NCBI RefSeq assembly: GCF_014648655.1
Contig: NZ_BMRN01000021.1
Coordinates: 57,699 to 121,698 of the forward strand
DNA from: Streptomyces atratus
GTDB taxonomy: Bacteria; Actinomycetota; Actinomycetes; Streptomycetales; Streptomycetaceae
Reading direction: 5' to 3'
DNA: 64,000 nt
The translations under genes were made by a program, and so were the position numbers. Below the pieces are notes generated by a model. It did no database searches, had not been told where the DNA came from, and worked only from the letters and a program-made list of their open reading frames with translations. How positions within the stretch are numbered: the first letter of the stretch is position 1; each line of letters begins with the position of its first letter. Of the stretch, positions 24,548 to 33,682 are shown in pieces.

Positions 24548-27091
24548 CTGGACGAGACGGTGGCCCAGGTGGAGCAGGACCACGTCCGTGCGCCGGCGGG
24601 CGTCCCGCTCGTCGAAGACCACCGGGCGCTCCCTGCCGGTGAGGGGGTGACGCAGCCCGTCGTTACGGGCGTGGGCCCAGGCCCCGGGGAGTTCGGGGAG
24701 GCTGAAGCAGCGCACAGGGGAGTCGCCGCCTGCGGGGTCGGGGGTCTCGATGAGGTCCTTGCGGTGGGCGAGCTGAAGACCTGTCCGCACGACTCGTTCC
24801 ACGGTCTCGGGTGTCAGGTGCAGGGTGTCGCGGCTGCCCGCGAGCTGCGCGACCAGCTTCTCCAGCTCCTTGGCGAGATCCCGGTCCACCTTGAGGACGG
24901 CCTGCCCCGACCGCTTGCTGATCTCGGCGTCGGCCGTGGTCCAGTCGGAGCGGCGGCCCAGCATCTTCTGCTCGACCTGCGCGGCGATGATCTCACCTGC
25001 GCTGCCGAGGTCCTCGCGGATCTGCTCCGTCTTACGGGCGGCGACGGCCAGGAAGTGGAGCTCGTCCTCCAGGGTGCCGTCCTCGTGCCGGGAATCACGG
25101 TCGCCGTCCTCGGCGGCGCCGAAGCCCTGCCAGCCCTCGGGGACGAAGTGGAAGACATCCACCTGGTCCGCCCGCTGCCCGTGCCGGTCGATACGGCCGT
25201 TGCGCTGCTCAAGGCGGTTGGGGTTCCACGGGATCTCCCAGTGCAGGAGACGGTGGCAATGGGCCTGGAGGTTGATGCCCTCGCTGGCGGCGTCCGTGGC
25301 CAGAAGGATGCGGACGGGCGAGAGGGACGGGTCCTCCTGGAAGACCGTCTTGATGTGCTCGCGCTCGTCCGGCTTCTGGCCGCCGTACAGCTGGGCGATC
25401 CGGTCTACGGGGTATTTGGCGGCGATCAGCCGGTCGAAGAGCCAGCGCTGGGTGTCGCGGTACTCGGTGAAGACGATCACCCGGTCCGGCTCCCAGTCTC
25501 CGGCTGGTCCGTTCTTGCAGACGATGGAGTCGAGCCAGCCGCGCAAGGCGACGAACTTGGCGTCCGGCCGCTTGGTGGCCGTGCGAGCCCACACCGACAG
25601 CTCCTTCAGCTGGGCGTGCTCGGCGGCGGTCAGGGTGTGCGAGGCCTGGCGTACCGCGGTCAGTGCCCGCTCGGCTGCCTCGGCATGACCGTCGTCGCTC
25701 TCCGCCGTCTCCTCCACCCGCTCGATGAGCGGACGCAACACCCTCTCGCTGGGGGCCTGTTCGGCGGAGGGGCCCTTCGTCATGGTCGCCAGATGGACAT
25801 CGATCGTCTCGGCGAAGGCCTTGGGGGAGGAGAGGAACCGCTTCTTGAGCAGGGTGGTGACGAAGTCCGAGGCCGTGCGGGCGGCACTGCTGTCACCGGC
25901 CTCCCGGCGGGAGCGCGCGTACGCCGACAGCTTCGCGTACGCGGCGCGCGCCTCGTCCGCGTACCGCACCTCCAGCGCGTGCGGCACCCGCTCGGGGAAG
26001 CGCGCCCTGCCGTCCCATGTCTTCGGCAGCTCGGACTTGAGGCGCCGCACCATCACGCGGCGCAGCTGTTCGTCCGAGGGCTTCACGCCACGGGCGAACC
26101 GGTGGTCGTCCAGCAGTTCCAGGAGCGCGGTGAACGACTCCAGGAAGCCGTTGTGCGGGGTGGCGGAGAGGAAGAGGCGGTGCTCGCAGTGCGGGGCGAG
26201 GGTACGGATCGCCTTCGTACGCTGCGAATCGACGGCGTACTTGCCGGTCCCGGACGGTGCGCAGGTGTGCACCTCGTCGACGACCAGCAGGTCGAAGGCG
26301 CGCGGATACTCCGGGAGGTGTGGCAGGACCTCCCGCATCATCCGCATCGGACGGTCCCGCTTGAGCCAGTCCACCGAGACGATCAGCCGCGGGTAGTGCG
26401 TCCAGGGGTTGGTGTACGGGCCCCGCGAACGGCGCAGCTCCCTGAGTAATGCACTGTTCACGATCCGGAAGTCCAGGCCGAACTTGTCCCGCATCTCGTC
26501 CTGCCACTGGAGGGTCAGGCCGGAGGGACAGACGATCAGCATGGTGCGGGCCCGGTGGCGGAGCATGAGCTCCTGCATGACCAGGCCGGCTTCGATGGTC
26601 TTGCCGAGACCGACGTCGTCGGCGATCAGCAGATTCGTACGCGGCATGGAGAGGGCACGCACGACGGGCGCGAGCTGGTAGTCCTGGATCTCGGCGCCGG
26701 ACCGGAAGGGCGCCTGGAGAGCGGTCTTGTCGGCGGAGGCGATCGCACCCCAGCGGACCGCGTCGAGGAATGCGTCCAGGCGCTCCGGGGCGTCTATGCC
26801 CTTGGCCGGGGAGGGCAGTTCGTACTGCTGGTGGACGACCGCACCCTGCTCCAGCTCCCACACCACCCGGAGTTCCTCGTCGCGGGCGTCGTCCTCGACG
26901 GAGACCAGAGCCACCAGGTGCGGCGCCGATGCTCCTGCCGTGCGGGCGGGGTCCTCGGAGGAGACTGCGGAGCGGGTGACCTCGGTGACGACCCAGGGAC
27001 GGTTCCTTACGGTGACGAGCTGGCCATGAGCCGGTACGGCCGGCTCGTCCTCGGTTCCGGTCCGTGCGGTGTCTACGGTCGCGTCCGTCAT
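24509..27091 (-). CDS. drmD: DISARM SNF2-like helicase DrmD, 3'-truncated
   Basis: 860 residues. A SNF2/RapA-type helicase with Walker A DDVGLGKT (158-165), DEVH box (272-275), FLSATPHN motif III, and the C-terminal helicase lobe with RVIVFTEYRDTQRW, TDAASEGINLQ and RLEQRNGRIDRHGQ. DrmD is the extra helicase of class 1 DISARM. The protein continues normally to HLGHRLVQ, then reads KPDPTPPRHSRG from the adjoining repeat and stops. The C-terminal domain normally following is lost. ATG 27091 is chosen for AGGAG 8 bases upstream; GTG 27100 is an alternative. Neighbouring drmMI and drmA are absent. Confidence 0.85.
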   Translation of the reverse strand: MTDATVDTARTGTEDEPAVPAHGQLVTVRNRPWVVTEVTRSAVSSEDPARTAGASAPHLVALVSVEDDARDEELRVVWELEQGAVVHQQYELPSPAKGIDAPERLDAFLDAVRWGAIASADKTALQAPFRSGAEIQDYQLAPVVRALSMPRTNLLIADDVGLGKTIEAGLVMQELMLRHRARTMLIVCPSGLTLQWQDEMRDKFGLDFRIVNSALLRELRRSRGPYTNPWTHYPRLIVSVDWLKRDRPMRMMREVLPHLPEYPRAFDLLVVDEVHTCAPSGTGKYAVDSQRTKAIRTLAPHCEHRLFLSATPHNGFLESFTALLELLDDHRFARGVKPSDEQLRRVMVRRLKSELPKTWDGRARFPERVPHALEVRYADEARAAYAKLSAYARSRREAGDSSAARTASDFVTTLLKKRFLSSPKAFAETIDVHLATMTKGPSAEQAPSERVLRPLIERVEETAESDDGHAEAAERALTAVRQASHTLTAAEHAQLKELSVWARTATKRPDAKFVALRGWLDSIVCKNGPAGDWEPDRVIVFTEYRDTQRWLFDRLIAAKYPVDRIAQLYGGQKPDEREHIKTVFQEDPSLSPVRILLATDAASEGINLQAHCHRLLHWEIPWNPNRLEQRNGRIDRHGQRADQVDVFHFVPEGWQGFGAAEDGDRDSRHEDGTLEDELHFLAVAARKTEQIREDLGSAGEIIAAQVEQKMLGRRSDWTTADAEISKRSGQAVLKVDRDLAKELEKLVAQLAGSRDTLHLTPETVERVVRTGLQLAHRKDLIETPDPAGGDSPVRCFSLPELPGAWAHARNDGLRHPLTGRERPVVFDERDARRRTDVVLLHLGHRLVQKPDPTPPRHSRG

Positions 27092-27196
27092 CGATGGCAC
27101 TCCTGTGCTCGTCCCTCGGCCGCGGGCGAGTGCGCCGCGCTGCCAACCCCTCCGGGAAGCTTAAGACGGACCGTCAAATGGGCTCCGGGGAAAAGG

Positions 27197-27225
27197 AAGG
27201 GCCCGGACGGCGAACGTCCGGGCCC
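27197..27225. terminator. Hairpin terminator after LCP gene
   Basis: A 12-bp perfect stem (27197-27208 with 27214-27225) and a 5-base loop, just beyond the LCP stop codon. A related hairpin occurs at 15921 beside the LCP remnant. Confidence 0.88.
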
Positions 27226-27239
27226 TGCATTGTCTGCCG

Positions 27240-28532
27240 TCAATTACCGGAGACGGTGACCTTCTCGTCGTTGTTGAGCTGCTGCACCAACTGCTTGACC
27301 TTGGCCTTGTCCCAGACCAGATTGCCGCCGGTGGAGCCCGAGATCGGCATGTTCATCGACGTGCCGTCACCGCCCGTGACGCCCTTCATCGCGAAGAACA
27401 TGTTGCCCAGGTTCCACAGCGACATGTCCTTGTCGACGATCAGAGTGTCGAGACCGGCGCCCATCGTCGGGTACAGCTTGAACGGGTTGAGGATCGTGGA
27501 CGGTGTCGCCGTCTGGCTCGCCAACGCCGCGAGGAACTTCTGCTGGTTCTTCGTACGGTCCAGGTCGCTGCCCGCGAAGGCGTACCGGGTGCGGACGAAG
27601 GCCAGCGACTGCTCGCCGTTCAGCGTCTGCTTGCCCGCCTTGAAGTCGGCGCCGGACTTCTTGTCCTTGAACGCCTTGGGGATGTCCAGCTCCACCCCGC
27701 CGATCGCGTCCACGATCTGGGCGAAGCCGCCGAAGCCGATCTCGACGTAGTGGTCGATGTGCAGCCCGGTGTTGAACTCGACGGTACGGACGAGGAGTTC
27801 GGGACCGTCCTCGGCGTACGCGGCGTTCAGCTTGGTGAACCGGCCGCGGGCCGGGTAGAGCTTGCCGGAGTCGGAGCCCTTGTACGAGGGGATCTCGACG
27901 TTCGAGTCACGCGGCAGGGAGACCAGCGTCGGCCCGTTCGAGCCGTCGTGCAGGATCATCATCGAGTCGGTCCGCTTGCCCTCGGCGGAGCCGGTGTGGA
28001 GCTTCTTCTTGTCCTCGGCGGTCATGCCCGCGCGGCTGTCGGAGCCGACGATCAGGTAGTTGGTGCCGTCACCGGCCTTCGGCCGCTCGATGACCTTGGA
28101 GAGGTCCACCTCGCGCTTGAGCTTGGAGTCGGCCCAGAAGTAGGTGCCGATGGAGACCGCGAGCACCACGACGACCAGGGACAGCGCGCCGATCTTTATT
28201 CGGCGGCGCCAGTCGGGCGCCGGACGCCCCTGGACGTAACCGCCGTCACCCCGGCCGCCGTCACCGTAGCCGTTGCCCCGGCCGCCGCCGCCGTAGACCT
28301 GGCCCGTGTTGTAACCGTTGTCGTACCCCGCGTTGTTGTCGTAGCCGCCGGCGTACTGCGGCGGCTCCGGCTGCCGTTGCCGGGGCGGTGCGGGGCGCTG
28401 CTGCGGCGGTGCGGGAGGCCGCTGGACATGCCGCATCACACGGGCGCCCTCGGGCCGGTCGCTGTCACTGCCCTGCCCGTAGCGGTTGCCGCTGCGGTTG
28501 TCGTCGGTCCAGCCCTCGGGCCAATCGTTCAT
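27240..28532 (-). CDS. LCP (LytR-CpsA-Psr) family protein
   Basis: 430 residues. The N-terminal 110 residues are cytoplasmic and Gly/Tyr/Asn-rich (NNAGYDNGYNTGQVYGGGG). One membrane segment follows, then an extracellular LCP domain with LIVGSDSRAG, LVSLPRDSNVEIP, TKLNAAYAEDGPELLVRTVE and AFVRTRYAFAGSDLDRTKNQ. LCP enzymes transfer undecaprenyl-linked glycopolymers to peptidoglycan. There is no LytR_C domain. ATG 28532 begins MNDWPEGW; the longer frame upstream overlaps the promoter of the divergent thioesterase. Its 3' end is duplicated at 15976. It lies directly to the right of the DISARM remnant. Confidence 0.9.
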   Translation of the reverse strand: MNDWPEGWTDDNRSGNRYGQGSDSDRPEGARVMRHVQRPPAPPQQRPAPPRQRQPEPPQYAGGYDNNAGYDNGYNTGQVYGGGGRGNGYGDGGRGDGGYVQGRPAPDWRRRIKIGALSLVVVVLAVSIGTYFWADSKLKREVDLSKVIERPKAGDGTNYLIVGSDSRAGMTAEDKKKLHTGSAEGKRTDSMMILHDGSNGPTLVSLPRDSNVEIPSYKGSDSGKLYPARGRFTKLNAAYAEDGPELLVRTVEFNTGLHIDHYVEIGFGGFAQIVDAIGGVELDIPKAFKDKKSGADFKAGKQTLNGEQSLAFVRTRYAFAGSDLDRTKNQQKFLAALASQTATPSTILNPFKLYPTMGAGLDTLIVDKDMSLWNLGNMFFAMKGVTGGDGTSMNMPISGSTGGNLVWDKAKVKQLVQQLNNDEKVTVSGN

Positions 28533-28651
28533 GCGGTCCAGTGTGCAGGCCGGGCGCCCTGCTCTTACAGGGGGTGCGGGAAATCGCATCAGGGCTGTTG
28601 CGAAGCTGATGCATTGCTGCCGGGCGTAAGCCCGCGCATAAGGTGGACGGT

Positions 28652-29200
28652 ATGACAGATCAGGCCCCACGCCCGGAGGGCGATATTCCGGGCAAGCCGA
28701 CCGCCGCTTCCCGGACCACCCTCAGCCACATCATGACCGGCAGCGACACCAATCTGCTGGGCACGGTGCACGGTGGAGTGATCATGAAACTGGTCGACGA
28801 CGCGGCGGGCGCCGTGGCCGGCCGGCACTCCGGCGGACCTGCGGTGACGGCCTCGATGGACGAGATGGTCTTCCTGGAGCCGGTCCGCGTGGGTGACCTT
28901 GTTCACGTCCGAGCCCAGGTGAACTGGACGGGCCGCTCTTCGATGGAGGTCGGCGTCCGGGTCATGGCCGAGCGGTGGAACGAATCCACCCCCGCCCAGC
29001 AGGTCGGCAGCGCGTATCTGGTGTTCGCCGCGGTCGACGCGGACGGCAAGCCGCGCCCCGTACCGCACGTGATCCCGGAGACGGAGCGCGACAAGCGGCG
29101 CTACCAGGAGGCGCAGATCCGGCGCACCCACCGCCTCGCCAGGCGCCGCGCGATCAAGGAACTGCGCGAGAAGCGCGCGGCGGACGGCATAGAGGACTGA
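28652..29200 (+). CDS. Acyl-CoA thioesterase, hotdog fold
   Basis: A 182-residue protein of the BFIT/BACH-type acyl-CoA thioesterase family, hydrolysing acyl-CoA to free acid and CoA. LSHIMTGSDTNLLGTVHGGV includes the hotdog helix with the catalytic-region N and H, and KLVDDAAGAVAGRHSG follows. DEMVFLEPVRVGDLVHVRAQ is a core strand pair. The C-terminal 40 residues are basic and helical. ATG 28652 has AGGTGG upstream. It is convergent with the next LCP gene and divergent from the previous one. Confidence 0.9.
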   Translation: MTDQAPRPEGDIPGKPTAASRTTLSHIMTGSDTNLLGTVHGGVIMKLVDDAAGAVAGRHSGGPAVTASMDEMVFLEPVRVGDLVHVRAQVNWTGRSSMEVGVRVMAERWNESTPAQQVGSAYLVFAAVDADGKPRPVPHVIPETERDKRRYQEAQIRRTHRLARRRAIKELREKRAADGIED

Positions 29201-29218
29201 GCTCCGGCATACCCGCGG

Positions 29219-30682
29219 TCACGGGCAGACCTCCTGATCGCCCGTGACCGTGCCGAACTCGCCCCGGTTCGTCTCCTCGGCCCGCACCCGCTGCACCTTC
29301 TCGAAGTCCGGACCGGCCGTCACCTTCATCGTGAGGCCCTGCCCCCGCACCGCCCGCAGCTCGGCCCCGGGCAATGCCACGGCCAGGGACTTCGCGGACA
29401 GGTCCCAGCGCGGGTCGTAGGTGATCAGGGTGTGCTTGAGATCCTGCGACTCCCCGTTCAGCGGGGCCCGCGTGGTGTTGAAACCGGTGGCGTGCAGTGC
29501 GTCGTCGACCGCCTTGCCGAGCCCGTCCTTCGAGGTCCCGTTGTAGACCTGGACCCGGATCTGCCGCGGGGCGACACCGACCTTTTTCACGTCCTTCGGC
29601 TGCTCGGGCCGCACCGGGGCGAGCGGCCGGTCGTCGCGCAGCGCCTGGAAGAGCTTCTTCGACTTCCGCTCGTCCCACCTGACCGTGATGCCGACGCCCT
29701 TGACCGGGTAGGCGACGTTCCCCATCGGTACGGAGGCGAACTCGGACGAGGCGGGGGAGAAGCCGCGCATCGCCCGGCCGAGCTCCAGCATCTGCTCCGT
29801 GCCGAATCCCTTGTCGGCCCGGACCGACCTCAGCATCGTCGAGGCGACGTCCCGGAACTTCACCGGATTCAGCAGCACACCGCTGCGGGTCGCCTGCTTG
29901 ATCAGCGAGGCGAGGAACTTCTGCTGGCGCTGCATCCGGCCCAGGTCGGCGGCCCCGTCGATGTGCCGGGAGCGCACGTACTGGAGCGCCTGTCCGCCGT
30001 CCAGATCATGGGTGCCCGCGGGGAGAACGAGACCGGTGTACGAGTCCTTCAGCGGCCGGGCCGTACAGATCTGCACCCCGCCCAGGGTGTCCACCGTCTT
30101 CATGAAGCTGGTGAAGTCGACCTCGAGGTAGTGGTCGATCTTGATGCCGGTCATGTGCTCGACGGTCCGCACGGTCAGACCGGGCCCGCCCTCGGCGTAG
30201 GCGGCGTTCAGCTTCACCGGGTGGGCGGCGCGGATCCGGCCGGTGCTGCGGTCCTTGTGCTCGGGGATCACGGCATAGCTGTCCCGCGGCAGCGAGACGA
30301 TGCTCGCGCGCTCCTTGTCCGCCGACAGATGCACCAGCATGACCGTGTCGGTGCAGTTGCAGGGCACACCGCCCAGCCGGTACTTCTTCTTCTCCTCCCG
30401 GGTGATCCTGTCGCGGCCGTCGGTGCCCACGAGCAGCAGATTCGTGCCATAGCCGGCCCGGGGCCGGTTCTTCATGTCCTTGAACGGGTCGATCCGGTCG
30501 ATCCCGGTCTCCAGGCTGGTCACCACCGCATGGCCGATGCCGCCGGCCCCGAGCACCAGCACCGAAATGCCGGTCACCACCCGCATGCCCCACCGCGGCC
30601 GTTCGTTCCGCTTTCTGGACCTGCGCCGCGGCGGAACCGGGCGGGAGCGCGGCGAACGGGGGGAGGGGTGCGGCGTGGGCAC
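29219..30682 (-). CDS. LCP family protein with LytR_C domain
   Basis: 487 residues. A basic cytoplasmic N-terminus (SRKRNERPRW), a membrane segment (VTGISVLVLGAGGIGHAVV), an LCP domain (LLVGTDGRDR, IVSLPRDSYAVIP, VKLNAAYAEGGPGLTVRTVE, QYVRSRH) and a C-terminal LytR_C domain beginning RQIRVQVYNGTSKDGLG. GTG 30682 is selected because GGAGG lies 10 bases upstream; the open frame extends further but has poor coding bias. An unusual CNCTD pair of cysteines occurs early in the LCP domain. Confidence 0.9.
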   Translation of the reverse strand: MPTPHPSPRSPRSRPVPPRRRSRKRNERPRWGMRVVTGISVLVLGAGGIGHAVVTSLETGIDRIDPFKDMKNRPRAGYGTNLLLVGTDGRDRITREEKKKYRLGGVPCNCTDTVMLVHLSADKERASIVSLPRDSYAVIPEHKDRSTGRIRAAHPVKLNAAYAEGGPGLTVRTVEHMTGIKIDHYLEVDFTSFMKTVDTLGGVQICTARPLKDSYTGLVLPAGTHDLDGGQALQYVRSRHIDGAADLGRMQRQQKFLASLIKQATRSGVLLNPVKFRDVASTMLRSVRADKGFGTEQMLELGRAMRGFSPASSEFASVPMGNVAYPVKGVGITVRWDERKSKKLFQALRDDRPLAPVRPEQPKDVKKVGVAPRQIRVQVYNGTSKDGLGKAVDDALHATGFNTTRAPLNGESQDLKHTLITYDPRWDLSAKSLAVALPGAELRAVRGQGLTMKVTAGPDFEKVQRVRAEETNRGEFGTVTGDQEVCP

Positions 30683-30863
30683 GGGGGGAACCTCCGCGGT
30701 GCAAGGGGGACCGTTCGCACAGTAGGCCCATACGATCTGCAGTCCGCGAAGCAACCCGGTGGCGCGCGCCGGTGTCCCCCATTCGCGGTAACGTGGCGGC
30801 CGAATAACGCCGCCTGGTGGGGTGCGAACCCCCGGCGCCCCCGAGGACCACCCGAGGATCACC

Positions 30864-31877
30864 ATGTCTGCCGCGCAGCACCCCGCCGTCTCCGTGATCA
30901 TGCCGGTGCTCGATGAGGAACGCCATCTCAGGAACTCCGTCCGGCACATCCTGGAGCAGGAGTACGCAGGTGAGATGGAGGTGGTGATCGCGCTGGGCCC
31001 TTCCACGGACCGTACGGACGAGATCGCCGCTGAGCTGGTACGCGAGGACCCCCGCGTCCACACCGTCCCGAACCCGACCGGTCGCACCCCCGCCGCCCTC
31101 AACGCCGCGATCAAGGCCTCCCGCCACCCCATAGTCGTGCGGGTCGACGGTCACGGCATGCTCTCGCCGAACTACATCGCGACCGCGGTCCGCCTCCTGG
31201 AGGAGACCGGTGCGCAGAACGTCGGCGGCATCATGCACGCCGAGGGCGAGAACGCCTGGGAGGACGCCGTGGCCGCGGCCATGACGTCGAAGATCGGTGT
31301 CGGCAACGCGGCCTTCCACACCGGCGGCCAGGCAGGCCCCGCGGAGACCGTATATCTCGGTGTGTTCCGCCGTGAGGCCCTGGAGAAGGCGGACGGCTAC
31401 AACGTGGAGTTCATCCGCGCCCAGGACTGGGAGCTGAACTTCCGCATCCGCGAGGCGGGCGGTCTGATCTGGTTCTCGCCCGAGCTGAAGGTGCAGTACC
31501 GGCCGAGGCCCTCCATCAAGGCGCTCGCCAAGCAGTACAAGGACTACGGCCGCTGGCGGCACGTCGTCGCCCGCTACCACTCCGGCTCGATCAATCTGCG
31601 CTACCTGGCACCGCCCACCGCTGTCTGCGCGATCGCGGCGGGCATCGTGGTCGGTGCGGCGCTCACCCCGTGGGCGTTCGTCGTTCCCGCCGGGTACGCC
31701 GCGGCGATCGTCGCCGGGTCCGTCCCGGCGGGCAAGGGCCTGTCGCTGAAGGCGCGGGCGCAGATCCCGGTGGCCCTCGCGACCATGCACATGTCGTGGG
31801 GGTACGGCTTCCTGACCAGCCCTCGCTCGCTGGCGAAGAAGGTCATCGCCAGCCGACGCCCGGCCGTCACGGTGTAG
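30864..31877 (+). CDS. Family 2 glycosyltransferase
   Basis: A 337-residue GT2 enzyme. The N-terminal GT-A domain has VSVIMPVLDEERHLRNSV and VRVDGHGMLSPNYI (acidic-site region), then FIRAQDWELNFRIREAGG, the typical D/E-D-W pattern near the acceptor site. Two C-terminal membrane segments (residues ~250-295) anchor it. It resembles succinoglycan-type glycosyltransferases (ExoA-like). It is flanked by LCP genes on the opposite strand, so it probably helps make an envelope glycopolymer. ATG 30864 follows a GAGG sequence; the upstream frame begins in the intergenic region. Confidence 0.88.
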   Translation: MSAAQHPAVSVIMPVLDEERHLRNSVRHILEQEYAGEMEVVIALGPSTDRTDEIAAELVREDPRVHTVPNPTGRTPAALNAAIKASRHPIVVRVDGHGMLSPNYIATAVRLLEETGAQNVGGIMHAEGENAWEDAVAAAMTSKIGVGNAAFHTGGQAGPAETVYLGVFRREALEKADGYNVEFIRAQDWELNFRIREAGGLIWFSPELKVQYRPRPSIKALAKQYKDYGRWRHVVARYHSGSINLRYLAPPTAVCAIAAGIVVGAALTPWAFVVPAGYAAAIVAGSVPAGKGLSLKARAQIPVALATMHMSWGYGFLTSPRSLAKKVIASRRPAVTV

Positions 31878-31896
31878 GGACAGCCGCCGACACGGC

Positions 31897-31930
31897 GTGG
31901 GGGCCTTCCGATGTGCCGGAAGGCCCCCAC
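31897..31930. terminator. Bidirectional terminator between convergent genes
   Basis: A 14-bp perfect stem (31897-31910 with 31917-31930) and a 6-base loop lie between the ends of the glycosyltransferase and LCP genes. Confidence 0.92.
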
Positions 31931-31953
31931 AGTGCGTTGTGCCCCGTCCGGAG

Positions 31954-33633
31954 CTACCAGCCGAAGCCCGGCTGGATGTCCATGCAGGCCGTTTCGTCGT
32001 CGCCGTTGAGCGCCCGTGCGCTCTCCGGGGTCTTCTCCTCGGCCGAGGGCCCGTGATAGTCACCGTCCTCGCGCCAGTCGGCACCCACGGCCAGCGTGAT
32101 GCCCGAGACGTCGGTCGACTTCTTCACCGCCGACAGCGGGATGCCGAGCGCCTTGGCGACCGCCTGGGCGTTGCCCTCCATGTCCACGGTGGGGAAGAGG
32201 ATCCCGGTCCGCTTCGCCGCCGCGGTGTTCTGCGTGTCGATCGCGGCCTGGGTGAAACCCTTCCCGCTCAGCAGCTCCTTGACCGCCGAGGCGCGGCCCT
32301 TGACCGGGTAGTCGGTGTCGGTACGCGTTCCGTTGCGGACGGTCACCGGGATCTCGGCGGGGGACGCCGTGGGCTTCTTGGCGGCCGGGGCCTTGCGCTT
32401 GGACGCCTTGCCGTCGAGCGGGATGTCGTCGCGGACCATCTGGAACAGCTGGTCGGCTTCGACGGGCTTGGGGAGCACCCGGCCCTTGTTCACACCCGTT
32501 CCGTAGACGTTCGGCATCGTCGTCATGGTGATGCGCTTGGTGGGCGGCTTCTTGAGCTCCTCCGCGAGGTTGTACAGCTTCGTGACGCTGCCGAGGCCCT
32601 TGTCGCCCTTGTCGACCGTCAGCGCGTTGGTCGCCGCTTCGGCGAGGTCCGTCAGCTTGCCCGGGTCGGTGAGCTTGGTGCCCTTGCGCAGCTCACGGAC
32701 CATCGAGTTCATGTACATGTGCTGGGCGTGGGTGCGGCCGAGGTCGGTGCCGTCCTCGAAGCCGTAGCGGGTCCGCAGCCACTGAAGGGCCTGCTTGCCC
32801 TTGATCTTGGTGGTGCCCTTCTCCAGCTTCAGCCCGGAGCCCTTGCCCGTGCTCGTGTGTGAGTAGACGTTGCCCTTGACGCAGACCGGGACGCCGCCGA
32901 TCGCGTCGGCCATCGAGACCACACCGGCGAAGTCGATCATCATGAAGTGGTCGATGGTGATGCCGGTGAGCTCGTACCAGGTGGCCACGGTGCATCCGGG
33001 ACCGCCGCGTCCGAGTGTCTCGTTGGTCATCTCCAGGCCCGTGGTCGCGGGGTAGACGTGCTTCGTCTTCGGGTCGGTGCACTTCGGGATCTTCAGCAGG
33101 GTGTCGCGCGGCATGCTGATCACCGACATGTTGCTGCGGTCGGCGGAGAGATGGAGCAGCATCTGCACATCGGCCAGCGGCGGTGCCCCGAAGGTGTTCT
33201 TGGCCCCGCCGAGCTTCTGGTTCTCCTTGGAGTCCCGCGCGTCCGAGCCGATGAGCAGGATGTTCAGCGGGGTCTGACCGGCGGCATTGGCCTTGTGTTC
33301 GGCCATCTTCTTGTCACCGATGTTCAGGTCCTCTTTCTTGAGGTTCCCGTTGAGGTGCTCGTAATAGAGGTAACCGGCGCCCGCGCCGCCGAGTATGAAC
33401 AGCGCGAGAACCGCGGCGACCCAGCGCAGCACCCGGCGCTTGCCCTTCTTGCCGCGCCGCTTGGAACCGCCGCGCCGATGGCCGCTGTCCGCCGGGGCGG
33501 ACCGTCCGCCGGACGCGCCGGAGTCCGGCCCCTTCCCCGGGGCGTCCTCGTAGAGCCCGTCGTCCCAGCCGAGTTGGCCGGCGTGCCGGACGCGTGGTCG
33601 CGTCCCCTCCCCAGGCGTACTGCTCCGTCCCAC
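31954..33633 (-). CDS. LCP family protein with LytR_C domain
   Basis: 559 residues. A disordered basic N-terminus (GSKRRGKKGKRR), a membrane segment (WVAAVLALFILGGAGAGYL), an LCP domain (ILLIGSDARDS, ISMPRDTLLKIP, ETLGRGGPGCTVATWYELTG, WLRTRYGFEDGTDLGRTHAQ) and a LytR_C domain from IPVTVRNGTRTDTDYP. A cysteine pair (KCTDP and GGVPVCVKG) may be oxidised outside the cell. A GTG start at 33633 gives the full conserved N-terminus. It is one of three adjacent LCP genes on this strand. Confidence 0.9.
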   Translation of the reverse strand: MGRSSTPGEGTRPRVRHAGQLGWDDGLYEDAPGKGPDSGASGGRSAPADSGHRRGGSKRRGKKGKRRVLRWVAAVLALFILGGAGAGYLYYEHLNGNLKKEDLNIGDKKMAEHKANAAGQTPLNILLIGSDARDSKENQKLGGAKNTFGAPPLADVQMLLHLSADRSNMSVISMPRDTLLKIPKCTDPKTKHVYPATTGLEMTNETLGRGGPGCTVATWYELTGITIDHFMMIDFAGVVSMADAIGGVPVCVKGNVYSHTSTGKGSGLKLEKGTTKIKGKQALQWLRTRYGFEDGTDLGRTHAQHMYMNSMVRELRKGTKLTDPGKLTDLAEAATNALTVDKGDKGLGSVTKLYNLAEELKKPPTKRITMTTMPNVYGTGVNKGRVLPKPVEADQLFQMVRDDIPLDGKASKRKAPAAKKPTASPAEIPVTVRNGTRTDTDYPVKGRASAVKELLSGKGFTQAAIDTQNTAAAKRTGILFPTVDMEGNAQAVAKALGIPLSAVKKSTDVSGITLAVGADWREDGDYHGPSAEEKTPESARALNGDDETACMDIQPGFGW

Positions 33634-33682
33634 CAGGACCCCCCTGCTGCTCAGACTCGTGGTTTGGCGCAGTGACCCGGTG

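Noticed and set aside
4399..27196. Integrative conjugative element or prophage
   Set aside because: No integrase, relaxase, replication or phage structural gene is present, and no tRNA gene marks an attachment site.
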